This document shows, one piece after another, positions 1-12,228 of a stretch of 64,000 nt of DNA. The notes beneath the pieces are model-generated. The model saw only the letters and a program-made list of their open reading frames with translations, made no database searches and was not told the DNA's origin. The first letter of the stretch is position 1. Every line of letters starts with the position of its first letter. A program made the position numbers and the translations under genes. The stretch comes from Hsuehochloa calcarea (lineage: Eukaryota; Streptophyta; Magnoliopsida; Poales; Poaceae), in the NCBI GenBank assembly GCA_036346395.1, contig CM070599.1:18095232-18159231 (forward strand), in the 5' to 3' direction.

Positions 1-263
1 AGCCTGGGGGGCTGCGTGGGGTCATTGTGGTCGTCGCATGTGAGCTCGAAGTCTGGCTGCCGAAAGCAGCCGGATCCGATGCCAAAGGGGTACTCGAAGC
101 TCAGGTTGCCGCAGCTCTTTGGACAACGGGCAAGCGTGGCGGCGGAGGGAGGAGCCCCGTTCGCCGGTTGGCTTCTTTGGATGGCGGATGCTTGCGCCGT
201 TGCAGTCAGTGGCAACAACAGTGCGAGAAGACAGAGGACTATATCAACCAGGCTCATCTTCAT
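1..263 (-). CDS. WAK-type receptor kinase, first exon (partial)
   Basis: Read leftward from the ATG at 263-261 the frame stays open for 87 codons to the window edge, so the gene continues outside. Residues 1-25 ([20 protein letters not shown] then ATAQA) form a signal peptide with a hydrophobic core and an Ala-x-Ala type end. After a Pro/Ala-rich linker comes [20 protein letters not shown] at about residues 48-67, then [12 protein letters not shown]; this cysteine pattern is the galacturonan-binding GUB_WAK domain found at the start of wall-associated and LRK10-like receptor kinases. In this family the domain faces the cell wall and the kinase lies inside the cell. The transmembrane segment and kinase are not in the window, so a kinase-less family member is possible. 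The ATG lies in a TATA-led context and no better upstream start is seen; a second Met is at codon 3. Confidence 0.85.
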   Translation of the reverse strand, partial: MKMSLVDIVLCLLALLLPLTATAQASAIQRSQPANGAPPSAATLARCPKSCGNLSFEYPFGIGSGCFRQPDFELTCDDHNDPTQPPR

Positions 264-342
264 CACAAAGTATTTGGGGGTGGGAACTTTGTGCTAATGA
301 CTGTCTCTCTGCTTTATGTGGAGTTCTGGATATAAACCAGTC

Positions 343-352
343 CTATATATAG
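343..352 (-). promoter_or_regulatory. TATA box of the WAK-type gene
   Basis: The perfect palindrome CTATATATAG lies 80-90 bases upstream of the WAK ATG on the minus strand. With the usual 25-35 base spacing, transcription would start near 310-320, leaving a leader of about 50 bases. Position relative to the ATG is the main support. Confidence 0.6.
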
Positions 353-1185
353 GGGATTCCCAAAGCAAGGCTCGCGAACAATTAATCTGTCAATTTGTCC
401 GATCGGCTCTCCACTCTGCTTCTGAAACACGCTTCTTTTTTAACGAACAGCCGAGCCTGCTGCTATTTCATTAAAGAAGGTGCGGTCCAGATCTCATTAC
501 AAGGCGTTAAGGTTCTAAAAATGAAAAGACCAATGAGTGCAACATGGGAACAGCAAATCAAAAGTTTGCTGCCTATTCGACCGTTTTGCCTCAACATCTT
601 GGCAAAACGCGAAACAGATATTCGTTGGTTAAATGGATTTTTTCTTGAGTTTGTATCTAAGATTTTAATTGCTATCAACAAAAGAAATTTTTAGGTAACA
701 AGTAAGTCTTCAATAACTATTTTGTTGTTTTTTTGTTTCTTGTATCAACAATTTACTTATTTCTTTATCTAGAAACAAGCTCACCATCCCTCACCACAAT
801 CTCTTGTCTAAATAATCTAAATGGTGATGTGTTCACCCTTTAATAACAAGTGACAAAGACTATTGTAAATGCACTTAGGATCCGAGCATGTAAAGATTGA
901 GTACCTTTTGAGCTGCAAAGCCAGCGACTTTGCCAAACTAAAATTACATTAAAGTCAATGATGCACGATCTCCGTATGTTTTCTGAGAAATGTCATACGT
1001 AAGCCAAGCCCATCCCTAATAGTAGTGTTAGCCATGTCCTATCAAATCCATCTCAAAACGAAAGGCTAGGGATTTTTTTTTTGCACTTGGTTGCAACCCC
1101 TGTTTCTCTTCTACCATTCAAAAATTTAAATTTTTTTTTTGTCATTCTTCTGTTAGCATGCTTCTATGTTTTGTTATTCCCATCC

Positions 1186-1203
1186 GGTCAATGCTGGTTG
1201 ACC
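1186..1203. promoter_or_regulatory. Palindromic W-box pair
   Basis: GGTCAATGCTGGTTGACC places two inverted TTGACC sites six bases apart, about 0.9 kb upstream of the WAK start. TTGACC/T is the core bound by WRKY factors, and WAK genes are often defence-induced. The symmetry is seen; the regulatory role is inference. Confidence 0.3.
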
Positions 1204-1740
1204 GTCAAAATTTCCCCAAAAGATCATTATGCCCTTATTGACTTTATTAACTCATGAAAGGCAAGAAAAAAAAGAAACCCAATAAAATTTCGAGGAACAC
1301 TTCTGAACAAAAATTTAAAATATTATATATTTTTTACACTGCCGAAAGAGATTCTAAGGAAGAATAACAAATTTTTACAGGTACAACAAAAAAGAGATTT
1401 TTTTAAAATCACATAATCAAATGTACTTTTCGAAAACATTACATCTTCCTCAATTTTCATGTAACATCCGCAAAATTTATCCTAGTGTAAAACTGTTGAA
1501 AATTTTAAGGCTTTTGTTTTATGGTAATACCTGAGTTTATTTCTGGATTATTTTTTTTGTATATTTCTTGATTTAGTATGAATTTTGATAGTCCATAAAG
1601 GCATACTGGTCTCTTGGGGGGAAATTTGACGGTGAACTTGCATTTACCAGATGGTGATGGCAAAGGAGAGAAATGCATTAATGGAAGAGTTGCAAAAGAG
1701 AGAAGTGCGATTTTTTATGGCAGAAGAGATAATAGGGTTA

Positions 1741-1785
1741 AAACGAGTGGGAAAAAGAACAAATTTAAACGAGTGGGAAAAAGAA
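1741..1785 (+). repeat. 19-bp direct repeat
   Basis: AAACGAGTGGGAAAAAGAA occurs at 1741-1759 and again exactly at 1767-1785, separated by seven bases. It looks like a small local duplication. No function is suggested. Confidence 0.7.
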
Positions 1786-2245
1786 AACTTTTCTCTTAAA
1801 TAATATGCCAAATTTCATTTTATGTATCAATTGTTGTACTTTTTGGACATCTCAATGGTGTCCAAATATGTGAAATAGGACACTCGAACCAGATTCATCT
1901 ATTAAGTCTGGTGTGTTATGCAAATTTGTTTATGAGTGAAACCCATTATGTCAAAGTCAAAGTCAAATGGGTCATAATTGTGTTTTGCCCTGTCGTGTCA
2001 TGAATTTGATAGCTCAATTTCCATGTCCAAGCAAATTTCCACGTTCTGAGCTATTCATCATCCGAAAAATCAGTGTTTCCAATAGTGACTTTATTTACCA
2101 ATTCAATCATTTATTGCACTTATTTCCAATTAATAAAACGACAACCCTCATATTTTCCTAGATTATAAATTCCATGCATATTGGAAATTCAAAGGAAAAT
2201 GAAAAATATGTTTGGTTATATACCTGCAATTAAAAAGATCTATAT

Positions 2246-2545
2246 TTGCCTAGATATAGATCCCTAGGCCTATTTTTGCTCTTTTCTTGCATAAATGCTT
2301 TGCGGCGCCCCGCCGCCCGATACTCCTCCTGTGCCTCCACCCACGACGGCCGCCCCTTCACCTCATGCGTCGCCCCGTGCCTCCTCCGAGCGCCCGCCGG
2401 CTCTGACCGACCCCGCCAGCCCGCGCCTCTGCCTGACCGCAGTCTGGTGTTGTCGGACCCCGCATTTCTGCATCCGGATCCTCTGTAAAATCACTGTGCT
2501 ATTCCCTGGATCACTAGATAGCACTCCACAGGTACATTGCTGAAT
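2246..2545. other. GC-rich island, unassigned
   Basis: A sharp rise in GC (2300-2480) interrupts AT-rich DNA. Open frames exist in several phases and a CAG|GTACAT donor-like site follows at about 2529, so a captured or degenerate exon is possible. I recognise no protein motif. Confidence 0.25.
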
Positions 2546-2549
2546 CAAG

Positions 2550-5500
2550 CCATACATGGCGTAAAATTATTTCATTCATTAATTTGCACATCAGAGTTTA
2601 CATAGACCGCTTCGGGCCAATTTTTACAATAAGGGCCTGACAGGCCAAATGAATATATTACAAAAGATAGCGGAAGCAACAACGAAAGCAAAGGGGTGAT
2701 GGCACATCTTACCACAGCAAGTGGTCGGGAACCTGTAGACGACCGATATTATCCGAAAACTTCGGACAATATAGAAGGTACACAAGCACCGACGGAGTCA
2801 GCTAGACTGGGGTGAGACTGGAACATCTAAGGACTAAACTACGCTTCAACGTTTCCCGAGTCTTCAGACTTCTGGATCCTGGATGGAGTTGACAGCTCCA
2901 GGGTTCCTGTTTATGAGGGTTTGGGGGAAAGAGCGAGGATGAGCACAACTACCGTGCTCGCGAGCCAACACACACAGATGCAATAATATATATGCAAGGT
3001 GTAATAAGGATGGCTCGGGTTCTTTTATTTGCGTAAAGCCGCATGTATAAATACAAATATTAGAAAGTCCTATCACTTAGTATTTTTAAAATTTGCATTT
3101 TTTAAGAGATTAATTGTGCAATAAGTAATAATAGCAGAGGTTCCCTCCATCGGAAACTCTGTCCCATGCTTCTTTTTGACGGTGGTCATACCCACCTATT
3201 ACCAACACCGGGTAAGAATACCCAGGGAAATCCAATTCAAGGGCTAGGTGAGCCCTGCACATTTTTCAACCCACCCACAAAAGTTTTTGAAATAGAACTA
3301 TATCTTGTAAGTTCCTATGCCCGCCCTTGACCGTGGGCACGGCTGTTCGAACAGTTTCTATTCTATGCAGAGATTGTACATCTTTACCCACAAGAGATAA
3401 TCAGCTTGATATGTACACACGTTTCTGTAGACATGTGAATCAAGGGGAGATTATCACAAGACCTTTACAAGGCATCCCTCATTGTTCATTGCACCCGCTA
3501 AGGTTTCATCTGAGAGTGGTTACGCTCTCCCTCTGCGTCAACCATGCCCCCAAACCCCCTCTTGCGCCACACGGCGGCTTAGCCAACTCACGACCCGTGT
3601 CCACGACGGCTTAGCCAGCAACACGGCTCGTGGGTCACTCCAGTGGTGCAACTCACAATGGTGGATACAAATTAGTCAGCCAGGTAGACACCATTATAGA
3701 CTTGTGGTTGTACTGTTTTACAATAGGAGGTTATCACAGGATTAAGTCCTTAAGATCATCTGGGCGGTTCTTACCACATACCATCCACAAAAATATCCTG
3801 GGCTACATTAGCACCCAACCATTTACCCTCCAGCTTACCATCCGCCCAGATGGGTATTAGCAAATTTTTAGAGTTTTAGAGAGGTATAAAACAATTTACC
3901 ACAACCAAATAAGTCATTCTCCCCAATGACTGCCCAAAACAATTGTTATGATTAAAAAGGATGGTGATTTGGGGTAGGTAATACCCCGATACTTAAACAA
4001 GTCTAGCATGGCGTTTAAGTACGACCTATAGCTAGTAGGATACCATATATTCACTAGGGTGACAAGGATTTTGGGAGTTCAATTATCAAGGAAATGGTAT
4101 AATAATTATTTTAATCATCAAGTAGGCATTTAACTACCTTAGAGTGTTTAACATACATTTGCATAGAAATTTAAAGCATGCAATTTGATACTTTAAAAGA
4201 ATATAATTTTCATAAAATATGGGACCAATATGATCAAAGTGTTGACTCGCCTGGGCTATTTTACTATGGCCTTGATCTTACTCAAAGCCTGATTAGACAG
4301 AGATTCGAAGTCTTGGTCGGCGTCTTTGCTTGAATCTTGGATCTGCTGGAGTCGTCGATTCTTCTAGACTTCGATTTCTAATTACGCAATAACGATTGAA
4401 AAACTAAATAAGTACAAAGAACTCAAAAGATCAAATAAAACACAAGAGCCTCAGAAAGATTGCGGAGGATGGACTTGAGAGAAGGGTTTGGACGACACTG
4501 GAAGTTTTGACAGATTCAAACGTCCAGTTGGGCGAAAGGAGGAATGACAGAGGATTTCTACCCGGAGGGAGGATACAAGGAGGGTATTGTCGAAGGAGCT
4601 TTTGTCGGAATGCTCTACTGCGGCTTCGGAAGGCTACAAGACTATACCGCTACAGGCGACAAAGCAACTTAACTACTGGTTCTACACCAAATCTAGGATA
4701 CCAGATCGACACAAAATCCAATGGCAATTCTATACCAATCTCAGCTGCCAGATAATACTTACCGATTCGATTGCTAGCTTACTCAACTTACTACTACAAC
4801 CTACTACCAAATCAAGACATGGATTCTACTACCAACTTTACAATGGCCAGATCACCAATCATTGCCAATCCACATCGATTTATAATCAAGTTAATACTTC
4901 CAGCTTTCACCAAATACCATTACTTCCAATAATCATTGACCTACGGACGAAGCACTAACCAACAACTAATAATTGATTAGCAAATCCAATAGACAATAAT
5001 GCAACTGAAGATCAAGTTATCCCTAATAATCAGGATCCCAATCAACAATTCAATTTACTGCCAAAACACTTATGCTGATGATTAGTAATCAATTAATCAA
5101 TAATCAATTTACTACTAGCAAAACATCCTACTATCCTATTGCAATATTTCTTGATCGTTGGATCGATTTGCAACCTCAATGCTACCGCTACGATCTGGGG
5201 AAATAACTACGAATCAACTGTTGATAATTGAAATGGATGAAGAACAAAAGATTGCAAGTTCGACAACATAACAACTTAATTGACAGAAATTCTAAATGCC
5301 AGCACTCAATCTATGCCACATCAATGAATTTAGTCTGTTGGATGACATGATATTCCACAATTGATCCTATTGCCGGTTCACGCACATAAATCGAATACAA
5401 AACACACATCATTGACAACAATATCGATATCTCTTACTGTCAAACATTGTCACTGCCAACCAGACAAACATTGACCTGAGGATCAATAATCACAATAATT

Positions 5501-6223
5501 AACAATTACAGATACTGAAGTTCAAGGCTAATGATCACCACTCACTGCCACCACATGATACTAATGAGCAATATCAACAACAATCAATAACCGGAGAACA
5601 CATATTCGGCAACAATTCCATCTCATTCAATAACTGTCCTGGAGACCAAGACTTGGCAGCTAACAATGGCAGCAATCAAGAGTGCACCAGGCCATACACA
5701 CTGCTGTCGATCAACCCTTGTTGCTGCACTGGGAGGAGGGGGTTTCGGGCACAGAGAGAGAGCGTGGGGAGGGAAACAGGGAGCAAGGGGAGGCTCAGGC
5801 GATGGTTGCCGACGGCGGGCAAGGGCCAGAGGGCACCGGGGATACCCCAAAATGGGATGCGGGGCTGAGGGAGGTGGAGTTGGGTCGGAGCGGCATTGAG
5901 CCAAGAGGGGCTGGTGGCGGCCGGGGATGGACAGGTTTGGCGGCCACAGTGGCGATGGCTGGAGGGAGGGGAGCACTTGACCAACAGGAGTAGTAGAGAT
6001 GGGAGGGAGAGCTTACCGAGCTGCTGGAGGGAAGGGGTGCCGAGGGAGGTCGGCGATGGAGCTGAGGGCGGTGCGGGGAAGGCGCACGGTGGCAGCGGTC
6101 CTTGGTGGCCGGAGCTACTGAATGGGCCGAGGAAGGAGAGGCGCCGAGGGGTGCTCCGGTGCGCTCGGGCCAAGGCGGCGAGGGCGCCGCGGTGGAAAGG
6201 GAGCTTCGCCGAGGGGAGGGAAG
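2550..6223 (-). mobile_element. Gypsy-like LTR region, left part (degenerate)
   Basis: Long non-coding DNA with no pol motifs. Its right end (5660-6223) is GC-rich and, read on the minus strand, has long Pro/Ser/Leu-rich open frames of the kind seen in R-U5 regions of grass gypsy LTRs. Matching DNA resumes at 14096 on the other side of the gag-only element, with the same base composition and the same minus-strand P/S/L-rich frame. I infer one older, minus-oriented gypsy-type LTR or non-autonomous element split by that insertion. I could not fix its ends or find its target duplication; the left boundary is approximate. No gene is supported in this stretch. Confidence 0.35.
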
Positions 6224-8120
6224 CGTGGATATCGTGAGGATATGTGCACGATCTCAGGATGATGAGTCAATTGGCAATGGCTTTGTTGGTTTGCAAAATC
6301 TCGCGTTTTCGGGGTTTGCTTCTTGCTGTCAGACCACAGGCGGTCTGACCGGTGGTGTGGGGCGGTCAGACCGCCGGGGACTGGTCGGGCCGGGCGGTGG
6401 CCGGTCGGACCGGTCTGACCTAAGATTGGCTTTTGGAGCTAAGCCAAAAATAGGTTGTGTAGGCAAGTGAGGGGAGTCTCCTGTATGTGATCCCATCATT
6501 TTTGGAGCTCCCAGTCAAAAGTTATATTCGTTTGAAATTTCCAGAAGGTTTCGGAATTTCACGCTGGAAATTTGGCTAAGTCCTTTTGACCGGTCCGACC
6601 GCCGTTGTGGGAGCGGTCCGACCGGCCTGATATCGGTCGGACCGGCCTTGTGGGGCGGTCAGACCGGCAATGGCTTGGAGGTAAGCCAAGTTCGCATTGA
6701 TGCATGTTGATTGTGTTTATTGTTTAGTTATCAATGCTTTATTGATGTATATTGCATTGCGGAGCTAACGTGGGTCAAGTTGTGAAGAACTTGTTCCCGG
6801 AAACGGTTTGTTTGTCTATTGCTGTGCAGGTGGCTTGCAGGTCAACGACGTCAACGGTGAGTGGATCGGGACTACGCTTGGAGACCCGAGGTCCAGAACG
6901 ATCAGGGATACCGGGTGAGGTTGTGTGACTCAAGCATGGTGCAGGATGGGCAAGATGGATCGAGCGGTGGTTGATGCAATTGGTTGGATCAGGCGGTGCG
7001 GATATCGGTGCGAGTCTCTGGGAGGTTCCGAGGGGATTCGGACAAGAGAGGCTTGGCGTCGATGGGAACCGCTGATCAACCTACACGTGGTGAAGCAGGC
7101 GATTGCTTCAACAGATTTGAGTGTGTGGGTCCCATGTGTGAGTGGGCCCCAAATGTGAAACTCTAGTCCTCTCCTATAAATAGAAGGGGGGAGATGAAAA
7201 ACCCCCTTGAGGCATTCATTTGGTTTCCCCCCTTGCTTTTCTAGGGTTAGGGTTTGGAGAGGAAGAGAGGGAGAGATTGTATGCTCCTTGGGTGAGCTCT
7301 TGTCCTCCTAGTTGGAGTGGCTTTGTAAGCATCTTGTGAGATCAATCAATCTTGTGATGCTTGCTTGTGAGATCATTTGTCTCCCCTTTTGTGTTCTTCT
7401 CTCATTTGAATGAATTTGGTGCTTCCTTGATTTAAGGGTTTATGCTTGGTCTCTTGACCCACTTTGTCTTGCTTTGATGTGTGGGAATACTCCTAGAATC
7501 ATCTAGACCATCAATCCCCACTAGCAAGTCTTGAATCAAAGTTTTTCATATTTCTAGGGTTTGTGAACTTCTTGGTTAAATCCTTGAGAGATCGATTCTG
7601 CGAAGTGGATCTGAAGGATCGTCGCTAGAAATAGGTCTCTAATATCATTAGGGAGGTGTGCTCGAAATTTGGTCAAGTTTCATTGGTTGAATCAAAAGTT
7701 GGATCAAATTTCGTTTTGGATTTGGGTAGAGTTTTTCAGTACTGGACTCTACCGGTCCGACCGGTCTTTCAACGGCGGTTCGACCGCCCGTGTATTCGAC
7801 CATTGGTTTGCGGGTCGAATCATTGCCCACCGTTCCGACCGCCAGTTAGTTGCCGGTCAGACCGCTGGTTGAACGTCGGTCCGACCGCCCGTGGTAGCCG
7901 GTCTGACCGTCTGTGCCCAGATCAACCCTTTGAGTTTAAGTCTCCACATTTGTGTCGTGTGGTTGTCGGGGGTTATCGAATTCAGCACAAGGTTTCATTG
8001 TGTGCTTATCGATCTTCTTAGCTTTCATAGCTAAAGCGAGAAAGTTCGTGTTGAATTTGTTTTAGGCAAGAAAGTTTTGAAAGCGCCTATTCACCCCCCT
8101 GATCGCCTTCCGGTCCTACA
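6224..8120 (+). repeat. 5' LTR of the gag-only element
   Basis: This 1.9 kb LTR ends in CGGTCCTACA directly before the primer binding site. It repeats at 12229-14095 and, inverted, as a solo LTR at 25914-27814. Its U3 is crowded with short inverted GGTCNGACC/GGTCCGACCG-type motifs around 6330-6420 and 6590-6660, repeated again at 7750-7910. Confidence 0.9.
7175..7182 (+). promoter_or_regulatory. LTR TATA box
   Basis: TATAAATA within CTCCTATAAATAGAAGG lies mid-LTR at the expected U3/R boundary. The same site occurs in the 3' LTR near 13161, and in the solo LTR near 26868 as TATTTATA read from the other strand. Confidence 0.6.
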
Positions 8121-8122
8121 AG

Positions 8123-8134
8123 TGGTATCGAGCC
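8123..8134 (+). other. Primer binding site
   Basis: TGGTATCGAGCC lies two bases after the LTR end. It matches the initiator-Met tRNA 3' complement used by most plant copia elements (TGGTATCAGAGCC) with one base lost. Confidence 0.75.
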
Positions 8135-8174
8135 GGTTAGCTCTTTTCTATAGATCTTAACCGGTCTTTGGAGC

Positions 8175-10440
8175 CATGGCGATCGAGCGATATTCAATCG
8201 AGCCACATGTTTTGATGGAGTTGATTTTGCGTATTGGAAGGCCGAATGGAGGCCTACATCGAGGCTCAAGGGCGCAATTTGGCTTAAGGTGAAAAACCCT
8301 TATGTCGTGCCACCGATGACAATTTGATCACTCGGATGTGGAGAACAACAGTGAGGGCTCGAATTTCTTGATTCAAGGCCTTAGTCGATCGGAGTTTGAG
8401 CGTGTTGCTCATTTGTTGTCTGCTCATGAGATCCGCGGACTCTTTGTGATTATCATGAGGGGTCCACTGCGATCAAGGAAGTGAGACAGAACCAGCTAAA
8501 GAAAGCATACTCCAAGATCGAACAAAGACCGTGAATCTTTAGATGAGTGTGGGGAGATTTTCTAAAATTCTTCATGATCTCCATTTGTTGATCTTGTCTT
8601 TTCTGAGTCAGAAAATGCACGCCAGCTTTTGGGTGCTTTGGATGTGAAGGTCTGGGGAATGAAGATCACTGCCATAAATGACAACACTGTCATGAGTGAG
8701 CTTACCATGGATAAGCTTTACTCGAGGTTGAAGAGGCATGAGATTGATTTCATTTCGCGTCTCACCACGACAGATTCGATGGCCTTAGTGGTCGATCAAT
8801 CTAAGGGTAGATATGCTGATTCTTTTAATGTTAGCTCATCTGGATTTTCTTTGTCTGCTTTGCATTCTTTGAGCGATGAGCAACTTGAGAGACTACCTGA
8901 AGATGACTTAGCCCTCCTATCCACAAAATTCACGAGAGCTTACAACAATGTGAGGAGTAGGAGGAGAGGTGGACCTATCACATGCTTTGAATGTGGTGAG
9001 CCGAACCACATTCGCTCTAGATGCCCCAAGCTGAGGGGCAAGGAGGAGAAGGAGTCACAAAGGCATCCTCAAGCGAGGGATGCTAAGTCCAAGAAGACAA
9101 ACTATCGCAAGTTTGTCAGCCGAGTCCTTGAAGCTCTAGAAGATGTGAGCATGGATGATGTGGACTCGGAGGTGGAGGACGACAAGAGTGACTCCCGTGG
9201 CAAGAAGAAGGCACGTGATTTCACTGGCATGTGCTTTATGGCTAAGAACAGCCACGACAGCGACTTCTCCAACAGCGAGGATCCTTTTAGTGATCCCGAT
9301 GAGGTATGCCCTTCACTTCGACATGAAAAGGGCTTTAGTGCTTCTTGAACAAAAATTGCATAAGCAAGCTAAAGTGATCAAGAAACATGATACTATGATT
9401 GATAATTTGAACCTAGAAGTGGTTAGGCTCAAATCCATTAATCCTGATGATTTCTGTGATTCATGCTCTAGCTTGCTTAATGAATTGTCAAGCTTGAATA
9501 ATGCTCATTCCTCTGTTGAAAAACAATTGAAAATGCTCTTTCGAACTAGAATCTCTCAAGTCTAGTTCATTAGCATGGATGCCATTCCGCTTCTTTGTGA
9601 TCGCTTTAGATGCTATTCCGTTAACTTGCTCAAAGCGTGCTTTGCTAGAATTAAACTGGATAGCTCTTTAAAAGAATTAGAAAAATTTGATGCTAGTCAC
9701 ACTTGTTCTCATTGTAAGAATAATCGAATTAAAATGCAAGAGATGGTGAAATGGTTGCTTATTCTAGAATTGCCTCTTGTGAAAATTGCCCTAAGCTTAC
9801 AATTGAGATTGAAGCTTTAAACAAGACTCTTGAAGAGAAAGCTAAAATTGAAAGATCCATGTCTCTTCTCGCTTCCAAGAAAGTCATTGATTCTTCCTCT
9901 TGTATGTTGCATGTGAAATTGATAGTGCTATTGGTAAGATACAAGAGGTTTTAGAGTCAAATTTAAGGAGCATTGAATAGGATTGAGAGTCCTATTGTGT
10001 GTCTTGTGAAGCTCTTAAAGTGGAAGTGGATCTTCTTAAGAGCAAACATGTTGAGGCAATCTATTCTAAAAAGTGCTCCAATTGTGGAGTTTTGGCAAAA
10101 GAGAACGATTACCTCAAAATGACTCTTGAGAAGTTTTCTAGTGGGAAAAAGAAGCTCAACTTGATTCTAGATCAATCCAAGGTGAGTGTGAAAAACAGTG
10201 GCCTAGGCTCTAAGTCCCTAGAGCTTTCCAAGAATCTCACACCAAAGATTGCTAGAATTGTGAAAAGTGGTTTGGTTGAGCAAGAACCTTCTTTGACTTC
10301 AAAGGTTGTTCCTAAAGCTGTAGGTTCTGCTCAATCTCCTTCTAGCAAGAAAGGTGCTTCTGTCTCACCAAGACGGACCCTCAAAAGGTCAAGTACAATT
10401 GCACCTTCGCAAGAAAGAGGGCCACACTGCTGAGTTTTGC
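8175..10440 (+). pseudogene. Gag of the gag-only element (frameshifted)
   Basis: The start (FDGVDFAYWKA, about 8200) matches the copia gag N-terminus, which binds and packages element RNA. After several frameshifts near 8240-8600 a 239-codon open stretch (8629-9348) contains LSELTMDKLYSRL-type helices, FTRAYNNVRSRRRGGP, then the zinc knuckle CFECGEPNHIRSRCPK (CX2CX4HX4C, about 8983-9030) and an acidic tail ending near CFMAKNSHDSDF. Further frames (9350-10430) form a long coiled coil punctuated by CDSC, CSHC, CENC and CSNC pairs, then a second metal-binding remnant near 10395-10430 whose frame breaks at about 10432. The domain order is that of SIRE-type gag. It cannot make one protein now. Confidence 0.8.
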
Positions 10441-12217
10441 TTAGGAGAGCAAAAATTGAGAGGAAAGAGAGGATGAGCACTTTGAGATCCATTAGAGGAG
10501 TCTCTTCTTTAGCGGTAGTCTCTAGAGCCGGGCAGCCTATTCAGCGTATCACTTATAGGCCTAGGTTTGTAGAGAATTCTGTTGACTCTTTTGGTGGGTC
10601 CAGGCAGCAGTTTGGTCTTGGATATCGTGAGGATAGACCACGGGTAGCACCTAGACAGGGGGAGTATCGGTCTTTTGGTAGATCGTTTTGGAGAGGTTCA
10701 GGTGGTGCTCATGGGCATTCTTATGATTTTGTGCCTAATCATTTTCTCACGCTTCTTTTGCTATTCCCAGGCCTCATCCATCTCAGTACTGGACACCTAG
10801 AACTTTTATCTCAAATCCCAGTACTGAGGCTTGGATGTTTTGAGGGAATTTGCTCTTTTTGCATTCATTGTATCATAATGCATTTTTATTTCAAATATCT
10901 TGCATTGCATAATAAAAATTGTGGAGCTTTGAGTATTATCCTTGTATGGCTTGATTTCATACTCTATACCTTGTCATATCAAGTGATAGTCTGCTGGACT
11001 TCTTTTATGGCTCTTCGTGTTTTGGCTTAGCTTTTCCCTTGCTAGCTTTATATGTGTGAGCAAATTGAATCGAATCATGTCTTGTTGGATCTTGTGACTA
11101 GTTTTGCTCTAGTGATCCTCTTATGATTCTTGCCATGTCTTACAGGTTGAATTGAGTCTTGAACTTATTTTGAGATGAAAAATGAGCTTTTTATCTTCTT
11201 AAGTCAAGCAAATAAAGAAAAAGAGATTTTCTGTGCGAAAAAACTGATCTCACCAATCCTTTCTCATGAGACGGCTTGCCATTGCACTAGGCATGAACTC
11301 AGGGGGAGTTTTGGATGACCTAGACCACTCTTTTAAGCTTATCGCTTGAGATGGTCGCGGCAAGGCTTGAGATCTAGCACAGTAAAAAAAAGAGAAGAGA
11401 AAGAAAAAGAAAAATTGCCCAAAAAGGGTTAAGTGCTTGAGCTTTGCTTCAAAAGAATTCTCTTAATGCTCAAAATGCCTCAATTCTTGTTTTGAGTCTC
11501 TTTTTACTTATAGACATGGCTTGACTCATTATTGGTTGCTTTTAGTGAATCTATGACATTGAGCAACCTTTCATGGTTTTAATTCTTTTAATCTCAGATT
11601 GCTGCTATTTTGGTTGTAGCTTTGCAGTACATGTTTTGCCATGATTGAATATAGCTTCTACTCTTTATATGGCTTGGTATAACTCTTGTCTTGCCTACTT
11701 GATAATGGTCATGGCTCCTTTTGATAAATTTCAAATAAAGTCATTTCATCTTCTTTTCTTGTCCCATGCATCTTGATGAATTCATTGTCAAAGGGGAGAA
11801 GGTTTGAAGAAAATCTCGCTTTGGAGCTTTTGGTTCACATAAGGTTTCATACATAAAAGAACACACACAAAAAAAAATTGTGAACCTTTTGAAAATTTGT
11901 GATCATAGTGAGTTGAGTCTCGGGTTTTATTGCCTTTTTTCGATTTGAATTGCAATTCAAGAAGACTCACAATGATCAAAGGTTAAATAGAACTTATTGT
12001 CTTTCATATGGACCTTAGTGAGATTTTTGGCCATCTTCCGAATTTGAATCCTTTTGTGCGCTCAATGCCTTATCTCACTTGCCTTCACTATTCAAGCCTA
12101 CTTGGTGGTTCCTAAGCTTTTTCTTGCTTATGGACCAAGTTGTGCCTTTATGCTAAAACGGCGATTTTACTTTTCAATTTGAAAACCACATTTTTTGGAA
12201 ATTGCCAATGTGTTCAT
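10441..12217 (+). other. Non-coding 3' interior of the gag-only element
   Basis: Where protease, integrase and reverse transcriptase would lie there is only low-complexity, T-rich DNA. A Gly/Arg/Ser-rich open frame (10437-10750) continues from gag, and a purine-rich run sits at 11385-11420. No enzyme motif is visible in any frame. Confidence 0.6.
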
Positions 12218-12228
12218 CAAGGGGAGAT
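12218..12228 (+). other. Polypurine tract
   Basis: CAAGGGGAGAT directly precedes the TGTGGATATCG start of the 3' LTR, the position where plus-strand DNA synthesis is primed. Confidence 0.75.

Larger units (their letters stand above)
353..2245. other. AT-rich upstream/intergenic DNA
   Basis: This stretch upstream of the WAK-type gene is AT-rich with many short A and T runs and no reading frame that resembles a protein I know. It holds the W-box palindrome at 1186-1203 and the short direct repeat at 1741-1785. Short open frames here look like chance. Confidence 0.5.

Noticed and set aside
1614..1799. Small basic frame as a peptide gene
   Set aside because: It contains a simple direct repeat, is Lys-rich through A-richness, and has no supporting context.
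5676..6173. 165-codon minus-strand Pro/Ser/Leu-rich frame as a protein gene
   Set aside because: Frames are open in several phases on both strands, composition is low-complexity, there is no domain, and the same kind of frame recurs in the other flank of the inserted element.
8623..9348. Retroviral-type zinc-knuckle protein as a host nucleic-acid-binding gene
   Set aside because: LTRs, primer site and purine tract around it show it is gag of a retrotransposon.
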